7,932 bases of DNA from Clostridiales bacterium (GTDB lineage Bacteria > Bacillota > Clostridia > Christensenellales > Aristaeellaceae): assembly GCA_019409045.1 (NCBI GenBank), contig DXVG01000072.1:1-7932 (forward strand), written 5' to 3'. Of this stretch, positions 1 through 6,321 are shown in pieces; position 1 is the stretch's first letter, and every line of letters begins with the position of its first letter. The translations under genes were made by a program, and so were the position numbers. The notes beneath the pieces are model-generated. The model saw only the letters and a program-made list of their open reading frames with translations. It made no database searches and had not been told where the DNA came from.

Positions 1-920
1 TACACGAAGTTCTCCAGGTTCGACGCGGCGGTGCTCCCGGCCATGGCGTTGGCGCCGAAGGAGTTGATGGAGGACTGGATCAGCACATTGGAGATGGAGA
101 AGATGGTGCTCGAAAGCCCGGCGGGCAGGCCGATGCGCATGATCTCGCGCACCTTGGCGCCGTGTATGCGCAGCGCCTTTATGTCCAGGTGCACGCTGCC
201 GTGCGAGCGGATGAGGTTGAGAAGCACCAGCACCGCGGAGATGTACTGCGCCACGATGGTCGCGATCGCAACGCCCGCCACGCCCATGCCGAAGAAGGCC
301 ACGGTGACGATGTTGAGCGCGATGTTGACCGCGCCCGCCAGCGACAGGTAGTACAGCGGCCGCTTGGTGTCGCCCACCGCGCGCATGATGGCGGAGCCGA
401 AGTTGTAGGCCATGTTGGCTGGCATGCCCAGAAAGTATATGCGCATGTACAGCGTGGCGTTTTCGAGCACGGTGCCCTCGGGCGTTCCCATCATCTCGAG
501 AAACAGCTTGGAGAAGATCAGCCCGAACACGCCCACGCACACGCCCATCACAAGGCTGAGCGCGATGGATGTGTGCACGGTGTCCTGTATGTCGCGGTAC
601 TTGTTCGCGCCGCTGTACTGCGCGACCATGACCGCGGTGCCCACGGACAGGCCGATGAACAGGTTGACCATGAGCGTGATCAGCGAGGAGGTGGCGCCGA
701 CCGAGGCGACGGCGTCGGTGCTCTCAAACTGACCTACGACGATGATGTCGGCCATGTTGTACAGAAGCTGCAACATGCCGGTGAGGATCAGCGGGATGGA
801 AAAGCGAATGATGTTGGAAAAGATCGGCCCGTTCACCATGTCGATCTCCCGGTGCGGGAACCTGCGGCGAAGCGGCGCGGCAACCGCGTCGATCGCGCGG
901 CCAAGGCGATACCTCATCAT
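1..920 (-). CDS. MATE family efflux transporter (second of a pair, 3' end off the window)
   Basis: This is a membrane antiporter of the MATE family, which exports cationic drugs or small toxic compounds using a Na+ or H+ gradient; the substrate is unknown. The visible 306 residues cover the whole N-lobe and the start of the C-lobe of a protein normally about 450 residues long. Family features are the first helix region (about residues 35-65, ending NMADIIVVGQF), the VAQYSGA stretch near residue 99, and the conserved MRAVGDTKRP loop (179-188) followed by AVNIALN. The frame is open to position 1, so the gene is cut by the window edge and not truncated. The first ATG (920) lies 29 bp after the preceding MATE stop, with a GGAGG about 12 nt upstream. 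That spacing is long, and a second ATG at 839 (residue 28) has its own GGGAG 6 nt upstream and would remove a basic 27-residue extension. Probably in one operon with the gene at 950-2317. Family assignment is sure; the start is not. Confidence 0.93.
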   Translation of the reverse strand, partial: MMRYRLGRAIDAVAAPLRRRFPHREIDMVNGPIFSNIIRFSIPLILTGMLQLLYNMADIIVVGQFESTDAVASVGATSSLITLMVNLFIGLSVGTAVMVAQYSGANKYRDIQDTVHTSIALSLVMGVCVGVFGLIFSKLFLEMMGTPEGTVLENATLYMRIYFLGMPANMAYNFGSAIMRAVGDTKRPLYYLSLAGAVNIALNIVTVAFFGMGVAGVAIATIVAQYISAVLVLLNLIRSHGSVHLDIKALRIHGAKVREIMRIGLPAGLSSTIFSISNVLIQSSINSFGANAMAGSTAASNLENFV

Positions 921-949
921 AATGCCCCATTACCTCCAAGTCACGTTCA

Positions 950-2317
950 TCATCTCATTCCGGCGCCGTGCGACTGCTCGACGCGGCGCATGCGCATTCG
1001 ATAGCTGGTGAGCAGTATCGCGTCCGCGCCCAGCCATGCAAGTATCTCGCCCCAGAACACGGCCTGATAGCCGAACATGGCGGGCAGCGCGAGCGCCACG
1101 CCCACGCGCATCAGCAGCTCCGCCACGCCCGAGAGCATCGGGAAAAACGTGTCGCCCAGCCCCTGCAGCGACGAGCGGTAGATGTGGAGAACATACAATA
1201 CCGGCAAAAACGCGCTCATCAGCGACAGAAACTGCCACGCATACTCCAGCGCGCGCTCCGCCTCCGCAGGGTCCTGCGAGGTGATGAACGCCGAGAGTAT
1301 GCCGCGCCCGAACAGCAGCATCCCCGCGCAGATGAGCGCCGAGGTGGCCACGCCCGTCGCCGCGCCCACGCGCACGCCCCGGCGGATGCGGAAGACGTCG
1401 CCCACGCCGAGGTTCTGCCCCACATACACGGTCATGGCGTAGCCGAAGGATGTGGCGGCGATCTCCAGCAGGCCGTAGAGCTTGTTGGTGGCGGTGTAGC
1501 CCGCGACGAACACCACGTCGAAGCCGTTGACCACGCGCTGCACGATCATGCCGCCCACGCTGATGATCATGTTCTGCGCGGCGATGGGCACGCCCAGCGC
1601 GAACAGCTCGCGGCACAGCCCCGCCCGCAGGCGCAGGTCGTCGCGCTCCAGGCGCAAAAGCCCCGCCCGGATCGCCCCCCGAAGGCAGATGAGCACCGAA
1701 CAGAGCTGCGCGATCACCGTGGCGATGGCCGCGCCCTCCACGCCCATGCCCACGGAGGCGACGAGCAGCAGGTCCAGCCCTATGTTGACCGCGCAGGCGA
1801 TCACCATCGCAACCAGCGGCGTGCGCCCGTCCCCCACCGCGCGCAGCATGGCCGAGAGCAGGTTGAAGGCCATGATCACGGGGGTCCCCCAGAAGATGAT
1901 GCGTATGTAGGCGCGCGACATGCCTACGATGTTCTCCGGCGTTTCAAGTATGCGCAGCACGAAGGGGATCAGCGCCTGCCCCGCCGCGGTCAGCGCGACG
2001 GCGCACAGCCCCGAGAGCACGCAGGCGTTTCCGATCGTCCTGCGCAGGCCCGCGTGGTCGCCCGCGCCGTACTGCTGCGCCATGCGCACGCAGAAGCCCT
2101 GCGTAAGCCCCTGCACGCAGGAGAGCATCATCCAGTTGAACCAGTCCACCGCGCCCAGCGCGGCCAGCGCGTACAGCCCCAGCACGCTTCCGACGATGGC
2201 CGTATCGGCCACCGTGTAGAGCTGCTGAAAGGCGTTTCCCACCATCAGCGGCAGCGAGAGCCCCAGTATGAGCCGCAGGGGGCTGCCCTGGGTCATGTTC
2301 TTCCCGACGATGTGCAT
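950..2317 (-). CDS. MATE family efflux transporter (first gene of the pair)
   Basis: A complete 455-residue MATE antiporter, the usual family length, located in the cytoplasmic membrane and expected to export cationic drugs or small nitrogenous compounds. The sequence shows two homologous lobes. The first begins at SPLRLILGLSLPLMVGN (about 12-28), followed by FQQLYTVADTAIVG, and carries the loop LRAVGDGRTP (158-167). The second lobe carries the equivalent LQGLGDTFFP (384-393), the repeated MATE signature. About twelve hydrophobic segments are visible. The ATG at 2317 has only a weak ribosome site (AGAGCG). The ATG at 2296 (residue 8, MTQGSPL) lies after GGGAAG and matches where many family members begin, so either may be used. 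The gene lies directly behind a leader with an intrinsic terminator (2326-2358), which suggests control by transcription attenuation, possibly by guanidine. It is followed after 29 bp by a second MATE gene. Substrate is inferred from the leader only. Confidence 0.95.
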   Translation of the reverse strand: MHIVGKNMTQGSPLRLILGLSLPLMVGNAFQQLYTVADTAIVGSVLGLYALAALGAVDWFNWMMLSCVQGLTQGFCVRMAQQYGAGDHAGLRRTIGNACVLSGLCAVALTAAGQALIPFVLRILETPENIVGMSRAYIRIIFWGTPVIMAFNLLSAMLRAVGDGRTPLVAMVIACAVNIGLDLLLVASVGMGVEGAAIATVIAQLCSVLICLRGAIRAGLLRLERDDLRLRAGLCRELFALGVPIAAQNMIISVGGMIVQRVVNGFDVVFVAGYTATNKLYGLLEIAATSFGYAMTVYVGQNLGVGDVFRIRRGVRVGAATGVATSALICAGMLLFGRGILSAFITSQDPAEAERALEYAWQFLSLMSAFLPVLYVLHIYRSSLQGLGDTFFPMLSGVAELLMRVGVALALPAMFGYQAVFWGEILAWLGADAILLTSYRMRMRRVEQSHGAGMR

Positions 2318-2325
2318 GCGCTCTG

Positions 2326-2358
2326 AAAAAAACGCGCCCGCCCGAACGGTCGGGCGCG
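2326..2358 (-). terminator. Intrinsic terminator inside the MATE leader (attenuator)
   Basis: Read on the minus strand, an 8-bp GC-only stem (CGCGCCCG pairing with CGGGCGCG) encloses a 10-nt loop that can close two or three more pairs. It is followed at once by seven T residues (2332-2326). It terminates only in the minus direction, because there is no T-run after the hairpin on the plus strand. The U-tract ends 8 nt before the MATE start codon at 2317 and lies downstream of a strong promoter pointing the same way. It therefore sits in a 5' leader and not at the end of a gene, the arrangement of a transcription attenuator. Confidence 0.88.
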
Positions 2359-2433
2359 TCGCTCCCTTCGTGTGTATGCCCTGCCGGTTTCAGGCGCGCC
2401 GCCGCGCCGCAGGGGGTGAGAGGTAGGCTGTCC
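2326..2433 (-). promoter_or_regulatory. Structured 5' leader, candidate guanidine-IV (mepA) riboswitch
   Basis: The leader runs about 108 nt from the predicted start near 2433 to the terminator U-tract. Its 5' part reads GGACAGCCUACC (2433-2422). Next is a nested hairpin: outer stem CCCUGC/GCAGGG (2414-2409 with 2384-2379), inner stem GGCGCG/CGCGCC (2408-2403 with 2398-2393), GCGG loop, and an 8-nt bulge UGAAACCG. Then comes the single-stranded-looking block ACACACGAAGGGAGC (2375-2361), which runs into the terminator. The inner-stem strand GGCGCG could instead pair with the terminator's 5' arm, giving a possible antiterminator. Guanidine-IV riboswitches are known upstream of MATE (mepA-type) exporter genes in Firmicutes and act by termination. 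The CUACC and ACACGAAGGGAG blocks match my recollection of that class, but no covariance model was run. The riboswitch-like architecture is well supported; the ligand class is a hypothesis. Confidence 0.62.
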
Positions 2434-2457
2434 ACTTGCATTATAAGTATGCATGTG
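2433..2457. repeat. Imperfect palindrome over the MATE -10 box (candidate operator)
   Basis: The arms CACTTGCAT (2433-2441) and ATGCATGTG (2449-2457) are reverse complements at 8 of 9 positions, with a 7-bp spacer. The -10 hexamer of the MATE promoter lies in the middle. Size and placement are those of a dimeric repressor site, but no regulator gene is in the window, and AT-rich promoter DNA can produce such symmetry by chance. Confidence 0.4.
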
Positions 2458-2468
2458 TTAATTGTCAA
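2440..2468 (-). promoter_or_regulatory. Consensus sigma-A promoter of the MATE operon
   Basis: On the minus strand, TTGACA (2468-2463) and TATAAT (2445-2440) are separated by exactly 17 bp, a full match to the housekeeping sigma-A/sigma-70 consensus. Transcription should begin around 2433-2437, placing the whole structured leader in the transcript. So perfect a promoter would give high constitutive initiation, which fits a gene whose output is decided later, at the leader terminator. Confidence 0.9.
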
Positions 2469-2486
2469 GCATCGCCACGCAAAGCC

Positions 2487-2515
2487 TTGTCGTTTGACCT
2501 TCGCGCGACTATAAT
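2487..2515 (+). promoter_or_regulatory. Probable sigma-A promoter of the MFS gene
   Basis: A perfect -10 box TATAAT (2510-2515) is preceded at 17 bp by TTGTCG (2487-2492), which matches the -35 consensus at four of six bases. Transcription should start near 2522, about 20 nt before the ATG at 2542. The nearer TTGACC (2494-2499) is only 10 bp from the -10 box and cannot serve as its -35. The promoter is back to back with that of the MATE operon, with the two -35 boxes 18 bp apart. Confidence 0.65.
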
Positions 2516-2541
2516 ATGGGCTGGCAGAGGGGGAATTGTTT

Positions 2542-3726
2542 ATGACGACCCGGCAAAAATGGCTGCTCACGGCGGCGGTGTGCCTCTCGACGGTGTTTCT
2601 GGCGGCGGTGAACTCATCGCACGGCGCGCTGCTCAGCCCCATGATCGAGCACTATGGCCTGAGCGACTCGCAGCAGGGATACGCGAACTCGGCGCAGAAC
2701 ATAGGCTGCGTGCTGTCCATGTTCACTTCCCTGTGGGTCATCGGCCGCATACGCAAGCAGACGCTGCTGACCGCTTCGGTGGCGATGATGGCGCTTGTGA
2801 TGATCCCTCTATCGCTGCTGCCCGCGTTTCCCGCCTACATCGGCCTGTACGCGCTGGTGGGCGTGGCCTACGCCTACATGGACGCGATCGCCTCGTCCAT
2901 GATCGCGGACTTGCACACCGGGAGCAGCAGCGCGCGCATGATGTGCGTGATGCACGCCTGTCACGGGCTGTCGGGCATCGTATCGCCGCTGCTCCTGGGT
3001 GTGGCGCTGGGTGAGGCGGGCGACATGCCGCGGGCCTACCTGACCATACTGGCGGTCGGCCTTGTCACGCTCGCGTTCCTGTGGCCGGCCAACGCGCGCA
3101 TACCGCTCAGCGAAAGCGCCGCGCGGCCCGAGCCGCTCACGCGCAGGCAACTTGTCGCGTTCTTCGCAAGGCCGTCCCTGCGCGCGCTGTGCGTCTCCAT
3201 ACTGTTTTACGGCATACACCTCTCCGGGATGATCGTGTGGGTCAACCGCTACGTCGAGGTCGGGCTGAACAGCTCGCTGGGCGCGCTGGCGCTGGCGTTT
3301 CTGTACGCGGGGCTGACGCTCTCGCGGCTGATCGTGCCGCTTATGCGCGTGAAGGCGATGACCTACATCGGCGGCGGCTGCGTGCTCGGCGCGCTGACGC
3401 TGGGCATTGGGCTTTCGTTTGAGAGCGCGGCGCTGATGTGCGGGTGCGTGCTGGCGTGCGCGACGATCTCCGGCGCGATGATCCCCGTGGTCATCGCAAC
3501 GGCGTGCTCGGAGTTTTCCTCGAACACGCTGCTGGCCTCCACGCTTGCGAACCTTGCGATGCTGGCGGGCAACTGCGTGGCCTCGCCGCTGATCGGCGCG
3601 ATCGAGGCGCGCGCGGGCATGCGCTGGGGCATGGCGGTGTGCGCGCTGGCGCTTGTGGGCGCGGCGGTCGCGCCTCTGTTGCAGGTGCGCGCGGCGCGGC
3701 GAACACAGCCTCCGGCGCGGGCCTGA
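2542..3726 (+). CDS. MFS transporter
   Basis: A 394-residue major facilitator superfamily permease with about twelve hydrophobic segments, acting in the cytoplasmic membrane. Segment one covers about residues 7-25. A degenerate form of the MFS loop 2-3 motif is seen as IGRIRK (67-72). The stretch MHACHGLSGIVSPLLLG (137-153) resembles the His-x-x-x-Gly motif in helix five of fucose-permease-like and related MFS exporters. A hydrophilic central loop lies near 185-212, and the C-terminus is short and basic. ATG 2542 is chosen because AGAGGGGG lies 8 nt upstream; a TTG at 2536 in the same frame is almost on top of that ribosome site. The gene is transcribed away from the MATE operon and converges with ftsZ at a shared terminator. 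The substrate cannot be told from sequence. Sugar uptake and drug or metabolite export are both possible. Confidence 0.92.
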   Translation: MTTRQKWLLTAAVCLSTVFLAAVNSSHGALLSPMIEHYGLSDSQQGYANSAQNIGCVLSMFTSLWVIGRIRKQTLLTASVAMMALVMIPLSLLPAFPAYIGLYALVGVAYAYMDAIASSMIADLHTGSSSARMMCVMHACHGLSGIVSPLLLGVALGEAGDMPRAYLTILAVGLVTLAFLWPANARIPLSESAARPEPLTRRQLVAFFARPSLRALCVSILFYGIHLSGMIVWVNRYVEVGLNSSLGALALAFLYAGLTLSRLIVPLMRVKAMTYIGGGCVLGALTLGIGLSFESAALMCGCVLACATISGAMIPVVIATACSEFSSNTLLASTLANLAMLAGNCVASPLIGAIEARAGMRWGMAVCALALVGAAVAPLLQVRAARRTQPPARA

Positions 3727-3742
3727 GCGCCGCGGCGCAGGG

Positions 3743-3773
3743 AAAAACCGCCTCCGGGAATGGAGGCGGCTTT
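3743..3773. terminator. Bidirectional intrinsic terminator between the MFS gene and ftsZ
   Basis: A perfect 8-bp stem, CCGCCTCC (3748-3755) with GGAGGCGG (3762-3769), has a 6-nt loop. It is flanked by five A residues on the left, which are five U residues in the ftsZ transcript, and by CTTT on the right for the MFS transcript. It lies 16 bp past the MFS stop and 19 bp past the ftsZ stop, so it serves both converging genes. It should work better for ftsZ, where the U-run is longer. Confidence 0.88.
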
Positions 3774-3792
3774 CATATTGCCTTGGGCCTGA

Positions 3793-5052
3793 TTACTTGT
3801 TGCGCTTGAGGAAGCTGGGCGTGTCCGGCGTGAAGCCGCGGCGGGCGCGGTTGTCGTCGTTCGCGCCATCCTGATACACGCGCGGGCGGCGCGGCGCGGG
3901 CTGCGCGCGGCGCTCCATTTCCTCGCGGCTCGGGCGCGGCGCGCGCGGCGCGGCGCGGCGCTCGAAGATGGGCGAGACGGGCGCGTCCTCGGCGTCGCCC
4001 AGGTCCACGATGCGCTCGCGGCGCGGCGCGGGGGCCTCGGCTGCGGGCTCGGGCGCGGCGACCTTCTCGGGCTCGACCTTCGCGGCCGTCGGGAAGGGAT
4101 TGCTCTCAAAGCCGGTGGCGATGACGGTGATGCGCACCTCGTCCTCGAGGTTCTCGTCGATGCCCGCACCGAAGATGATGTTGGCCTCGGGGTCCGCAGC
4201 CTGCGTGATCATCTGCGCGGCCTCGTTGATGTCGATGATGGAGGTATCCGGGCCGCCGGTGATGTTGATCAGCACCGCGCGAGCGCCGTCGATGGAGGTC
4301 TCGAGCATCGGGCTGGACACGGCCTGGCGCGCCGCCTCGACCATGCGGTTCTCGCCCTTGCCGACGCCGATGCCCATATGGGCAAGGCCGCGCGCCTCCA
4401 TGATGGTGCGCACATCGGCGAAGTCGAGGTTGATGAGGTTCGGCACGGCGATCAGATCGGAGATGCCCTGTATGCCCTGCCGGAGCGTATCGTCCGCGAT
4501 GCGGAACGCCTCGGTCACGCTGGTTCCCTTGGTGACCACGGAGAGCAGGCGGTCGTTGGGCACGACCACGAGCGTATCCACGTTCGCCTTGAGGCGCTCG
4601 ATGCCCGCCTCGGCGTTCTTCATGCGCTGGCGGCCCTCAAACATGAAGGGCTTGGAGACCACGCCGATGGTGAGTATCCCCATGTCGCGCGCCAGCTCCG
4701 CGATCACGGGCGCAGCGCCCGTGCCGGTGCCGCCGCCCATGCCGCAGGTGACGAACACCAGGTCCGCGCCCTTGACGATGTTGGAGATCTCCTCGCGGCT
4801 CTCCTCGGCGGCGTGCTTGCCCACCTCGGGGTTCGCGCCCGCGCCGAGGCCCTTGGTCAGCTTATCGCCGATCTGCACCTTCGTGGGCGCCTTGCTCAGC
4901 GTCAGCGCCTGCTTGTCGGTGTTGATCGCGATGAAATCAACGCCCTGAAGGCCGGAATCGATCATGCGGTTGACCGCGTTGGTGCCGGCGCCGCCGACGC
5001 CAATGACCTTGATGGACGCAAAATTCGTGTTTTCCATTTCAAACTCGAGCAC
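3793..5052 (-). CDS. ftsZ: Cell division GTPase FtsZ
   Basis: FtsZ is the tubulin-like GTPase that polymerises into the Z-ring at midcell. This 419-residue copy has the nucleotide-binding IKVIGVGGAGTNAVNRM (about 14-30), the tubulin signature GGGTGTG (106-112), the NLDFAD synergy-loop motif (208-213) that completes the active site of the next subunit, and the end of the C-terminal domain near residue 316. An unusually Arg/Pro/Ala/Glu-rich disordered linker follows (about 320-408), then a conserved C-terminal peptide, TPSFLKRNK (411-419), that should bind FtsA and other anchors. The GTG start at 5052 is chosen because GAGGGGG lies 7 nt upstream and the resulting MLEFE opening matches Bacillus FtsZ. 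An ATG six codons in (5037) has no such site. It lies 33 bp after ftsA in the same operon and ends at a terminator shared with the MFS gene. The spoIIGA-sigE-sigG genes that often follow ftsZ in spore formers are absent. Confidence 0.99.
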   Translation of the reverse strand: MLEFEMENTNFASIKVIGVGGAGTNAVNRMIDSGLQGVDFIAINTDKQALTLSKAPTKVQIGDKLTKGLGAGANPEVGKHAAEESREEISNIVKGADLVFVTCGMGGGTGTGAAPVIAELARDMGILTIGVVSKPFMFEGRQRMKNAEAGIERLKANVDTLVVVPNDRLLSVVTKGTSVTEAFRIADDTLRQGIQGISDLIAVPNLINLDFADVRTIMEARGLAHMGIGVGKGENRMVEAARQAVSSPMLETSIDGARAVLINITGGPDTSIIDINEAAQMITQAADPEANIIFGAGIDENLEDEVRITVIATGFESNPFPTAAKVEPEKVAAPEPAAEAPAPRRERIVDLGDAEDAPVSPIFERRAAPRAPRPSREEMERRAQPAPRRPRVYQDGANDDNRARRGFTPDTPSFLKRNK

Positions 5053-5059
5053 AAGGCAT

Positions 5060-5066
5060 CCCCCTC
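5060..5066 (-). promoter_or_regulatory. ftsZ Shine-Dalgarno site that fixes the GTG start
   Basis: GAGGGGG on the minus strand ends 7 nt before the GTG at 5052. No comparable purine run precedes the ATG at 5037, so translation should begin at GTG. Confidence 0.8.
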
Positions 5067-5085
5067 GTTGACAAAATTTGTATCT

Positions 5086-6276
5086 CTATCCTCTGAACAG
5101 GCTCTTGAACTTCTTGATCCCGCCGCCCTCTCTGGGGCTCTGCTGTTCGATGGAATCGAAGATGAGGTCCACAAGTCCCAGCGCGCTTGCGTACACGGGG
5201 CTGTTCATCTTCGCCGACTTGGCCACCGGCACCTTCACCGGCCGGCCGAGCTTCGCGGCCAGGTATTCGCGCCCGCCGCGCATCAGCGCCATGCCGCCGC
5301 CGGTCAGGTACACCTGCGAGCGCGGGCCGAGGAACGCAGCGGCGTCGTTTTTGAGCGTGAGGTCGATCATGTCGCACAGCTCGTCCGCGCTCTTTTCCAC
5401 GGGGCGCTTGACGTACTCGCGCGGGAACGAGAGCCGCTCCCCGCCCGCGCCGATGACCTCTGCATAGGCGTCCTGGTCGAACTCGTCGGGGTTGAAGACA
5501 TATCTGCGCTTAATCTGCTCCGCGGCGCGCATGGGTATGCGCAGCTCCTCGCACAGGTCGGCCGTGATCTGCCCGCCGCCCTGCGGAAGCATGGCGTGGT
5601 AGGTGATCGCGTCGCCCTCGACCACGCAGACCTCTGTGTTGAGGTAGCCGATGTCCACGAGCATGGCCGCGTGGTCGCGCTCCTCCAGCGACAGAAGCAG
5701 CAGGCTCTCGCCCAGCGTGGGCGACAGAAAGCCCAGTATGGTGATGCCGAGGCCGCCGAGCAATTCCTTCATGTCCTCGACGAACACGGGCTCGGCCACG
5801 ATGAACGACACCTGCGCGCGAAGGCGCTCGCCGTGCGCGCCCAGGGGCATCATCGTCTTTTTGCCGTCGTCGACGCTGAACCAGGCGGGCGAGCGGTGCA
5901 TCACATAGCCGCCCATCTCGGCGATCTTGAGCTCCTCCGCCACCGCGTCCTGCACGCGGTTGACGTCGTCCTCGGTGATCTCGCCGGGGGCGTCGCGCGT
6001 GACCTCCGCCTCCGCGGTGCACACATGGGCAAACTCCCCGGGAACGCCGACGTAGATCTCGCGCACCTTGGAATTGGCCTCCAGCTCCGCGGCGGAGATG
6101 GAATCGCGCACCACGCGCAGAAGCTGCTCGGGCGTGTTCCAGTCGCCCTGGGCAAAGCCGTCGTAGGGGACTGTGCCCGAGCCGATGATGTCGCAGCGGT
6201 TCACGCTGCCGCTCTGCGCGATCAGCGTAACGATCTTTGAAGTGCCGAAATCAATGGCGGCGACCTGTGTTTTCAT
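5086..6276 (-). CDS. ftsA: Cell division protein FtsA (membrane anchor of FtsZ)
   Basis: FtsA is an actin-like ATPase that binds the FtsZ C-terminal peptide and holds the Z-ring to the membrane. The 396 residues begin with the phosphate-1 loop AIDFGTSK (7-14). The FtsA-specific 1C/SHS2-type insertion follows (about 80-165, including AWFSVDDGKK), then the second actin-like half and the adenosine motif LTGGG (324-328). The protein ends in a basic amphipathic helix, GGIKKFKSLFRG, the expected membrane-targeting tail. The phosphate-2 loop, normally DIGGGTTD, reads DIGYLNTE (208-215), which is unusual. ATG 6276 is chosen because it places the actin core at residue 7; GAGGGG lies 12 nt upstream, a long spacing. 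The frame stays open to 6366, but the extra residues are not FtsA-like and include the promoter region. A promoter at 6338-6366 and a leader hairpin precede it, and ftsZ follows after 33 bp. It is slightly shorter than the usual 410-440 residues. Confidence 0.96.
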   Translation of the reverse strand: MKTQVAAIDFGTSKIVTLIAQSGSVNRCDIIGSGTVPYDGFAQGDWNTPEQLLRVVRDSISAAELEANSKVREIYVGVPGEFAHVCTAEAEVTRDAPGEITEDDVNRVQDAVAEELKIAEMGGYVMHRSPAWFSVDDGKKTMMPLGAHGERLRAQVSFIVAEPVFVEDMKELLGGLGITILGFLSPTLGESLLLLSLEERDHAAMLVDIGYLNTEVCVVEGDAITYHAMLPQGGGQITADLCEELRIPMRAAEQIKRRYVFNPDEFDQDAYAEVIGAGGERLSFPREYVKRPVEKSADELCDMIDLTLKNDAAAFLGPRSQVYLTGGGMALMRGGREYLAAKLGRPVKVPVAKSAKMNSPVYASALGLVDLIFDSIEQQSPREGGGIKKFKSLFRG

Positions 6277-6299
6277 AGCGTGCGTATTCCCCTCGTGCA

Positions 6300-6321
6300 C
6301 GCGCACCCTTTCGGGCGCGCG
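6300..6321 (-). promoter_or_regulatory. GAAA-capped hairpin in the ftsA leader
   Basis: In the minus-strand RNA, CGCGCGCCC pairs with GGGUGCGCG (nine pairs, one G-U) around a GAAA tetraloop. It lies between the predicted transcription start near 6331 and the GAGGGG ribosome site (6294-6289), ending 5 nt before that site. There is no U-tract, so it is not a terminator. It could stabilise the mRNA or affect ribosome loading. Confidence 0.65.

Noticed and set aside
968..2326. A 452-codon open frame on the plus strand opposite the first MATE gene
   Set aside because: It mirrors the MATE frame almost end to end, has an extreme His/Arg/Gln composition and no plausible fold or ribosome site. It is a shadow frame.
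2326..2437. The promoter-hairpin-terminator unit as a stand-alone small RNA such as SRP RNA
   Set aside because: The conserved SRP RNA apical motif is absent, and the terminator lies immediately before the MATE start codon, which fits a regulatory leader better. A short terminated RNA would still be made when the switch is off.
2536..2541. TTG at 2536 as the MFS start
   Set aside because: It lies 2-3 nt from the GGGGG ribosome site, too close; the ATG two codons later has correct spacing.
1944..2642. A 232-codon minus-strand frame running through the MATE leader
   Set aside because: It covers the promoter, leader hairpins and terminator, then overlaps the MATE gene out of frame. No peptide in the leader has a start codon after the predicted transcription start, so a translated attenuator peptide is not supported.
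4378..6240. A 620-codon open frame on the plus strand across ftsA and ftsZ
   Set aside because: It is antisense to two certain genes and its translation is rich in His, Arg, Asp and Ala with no domain. Such frames are usual opposite GC-rich coding sequence.
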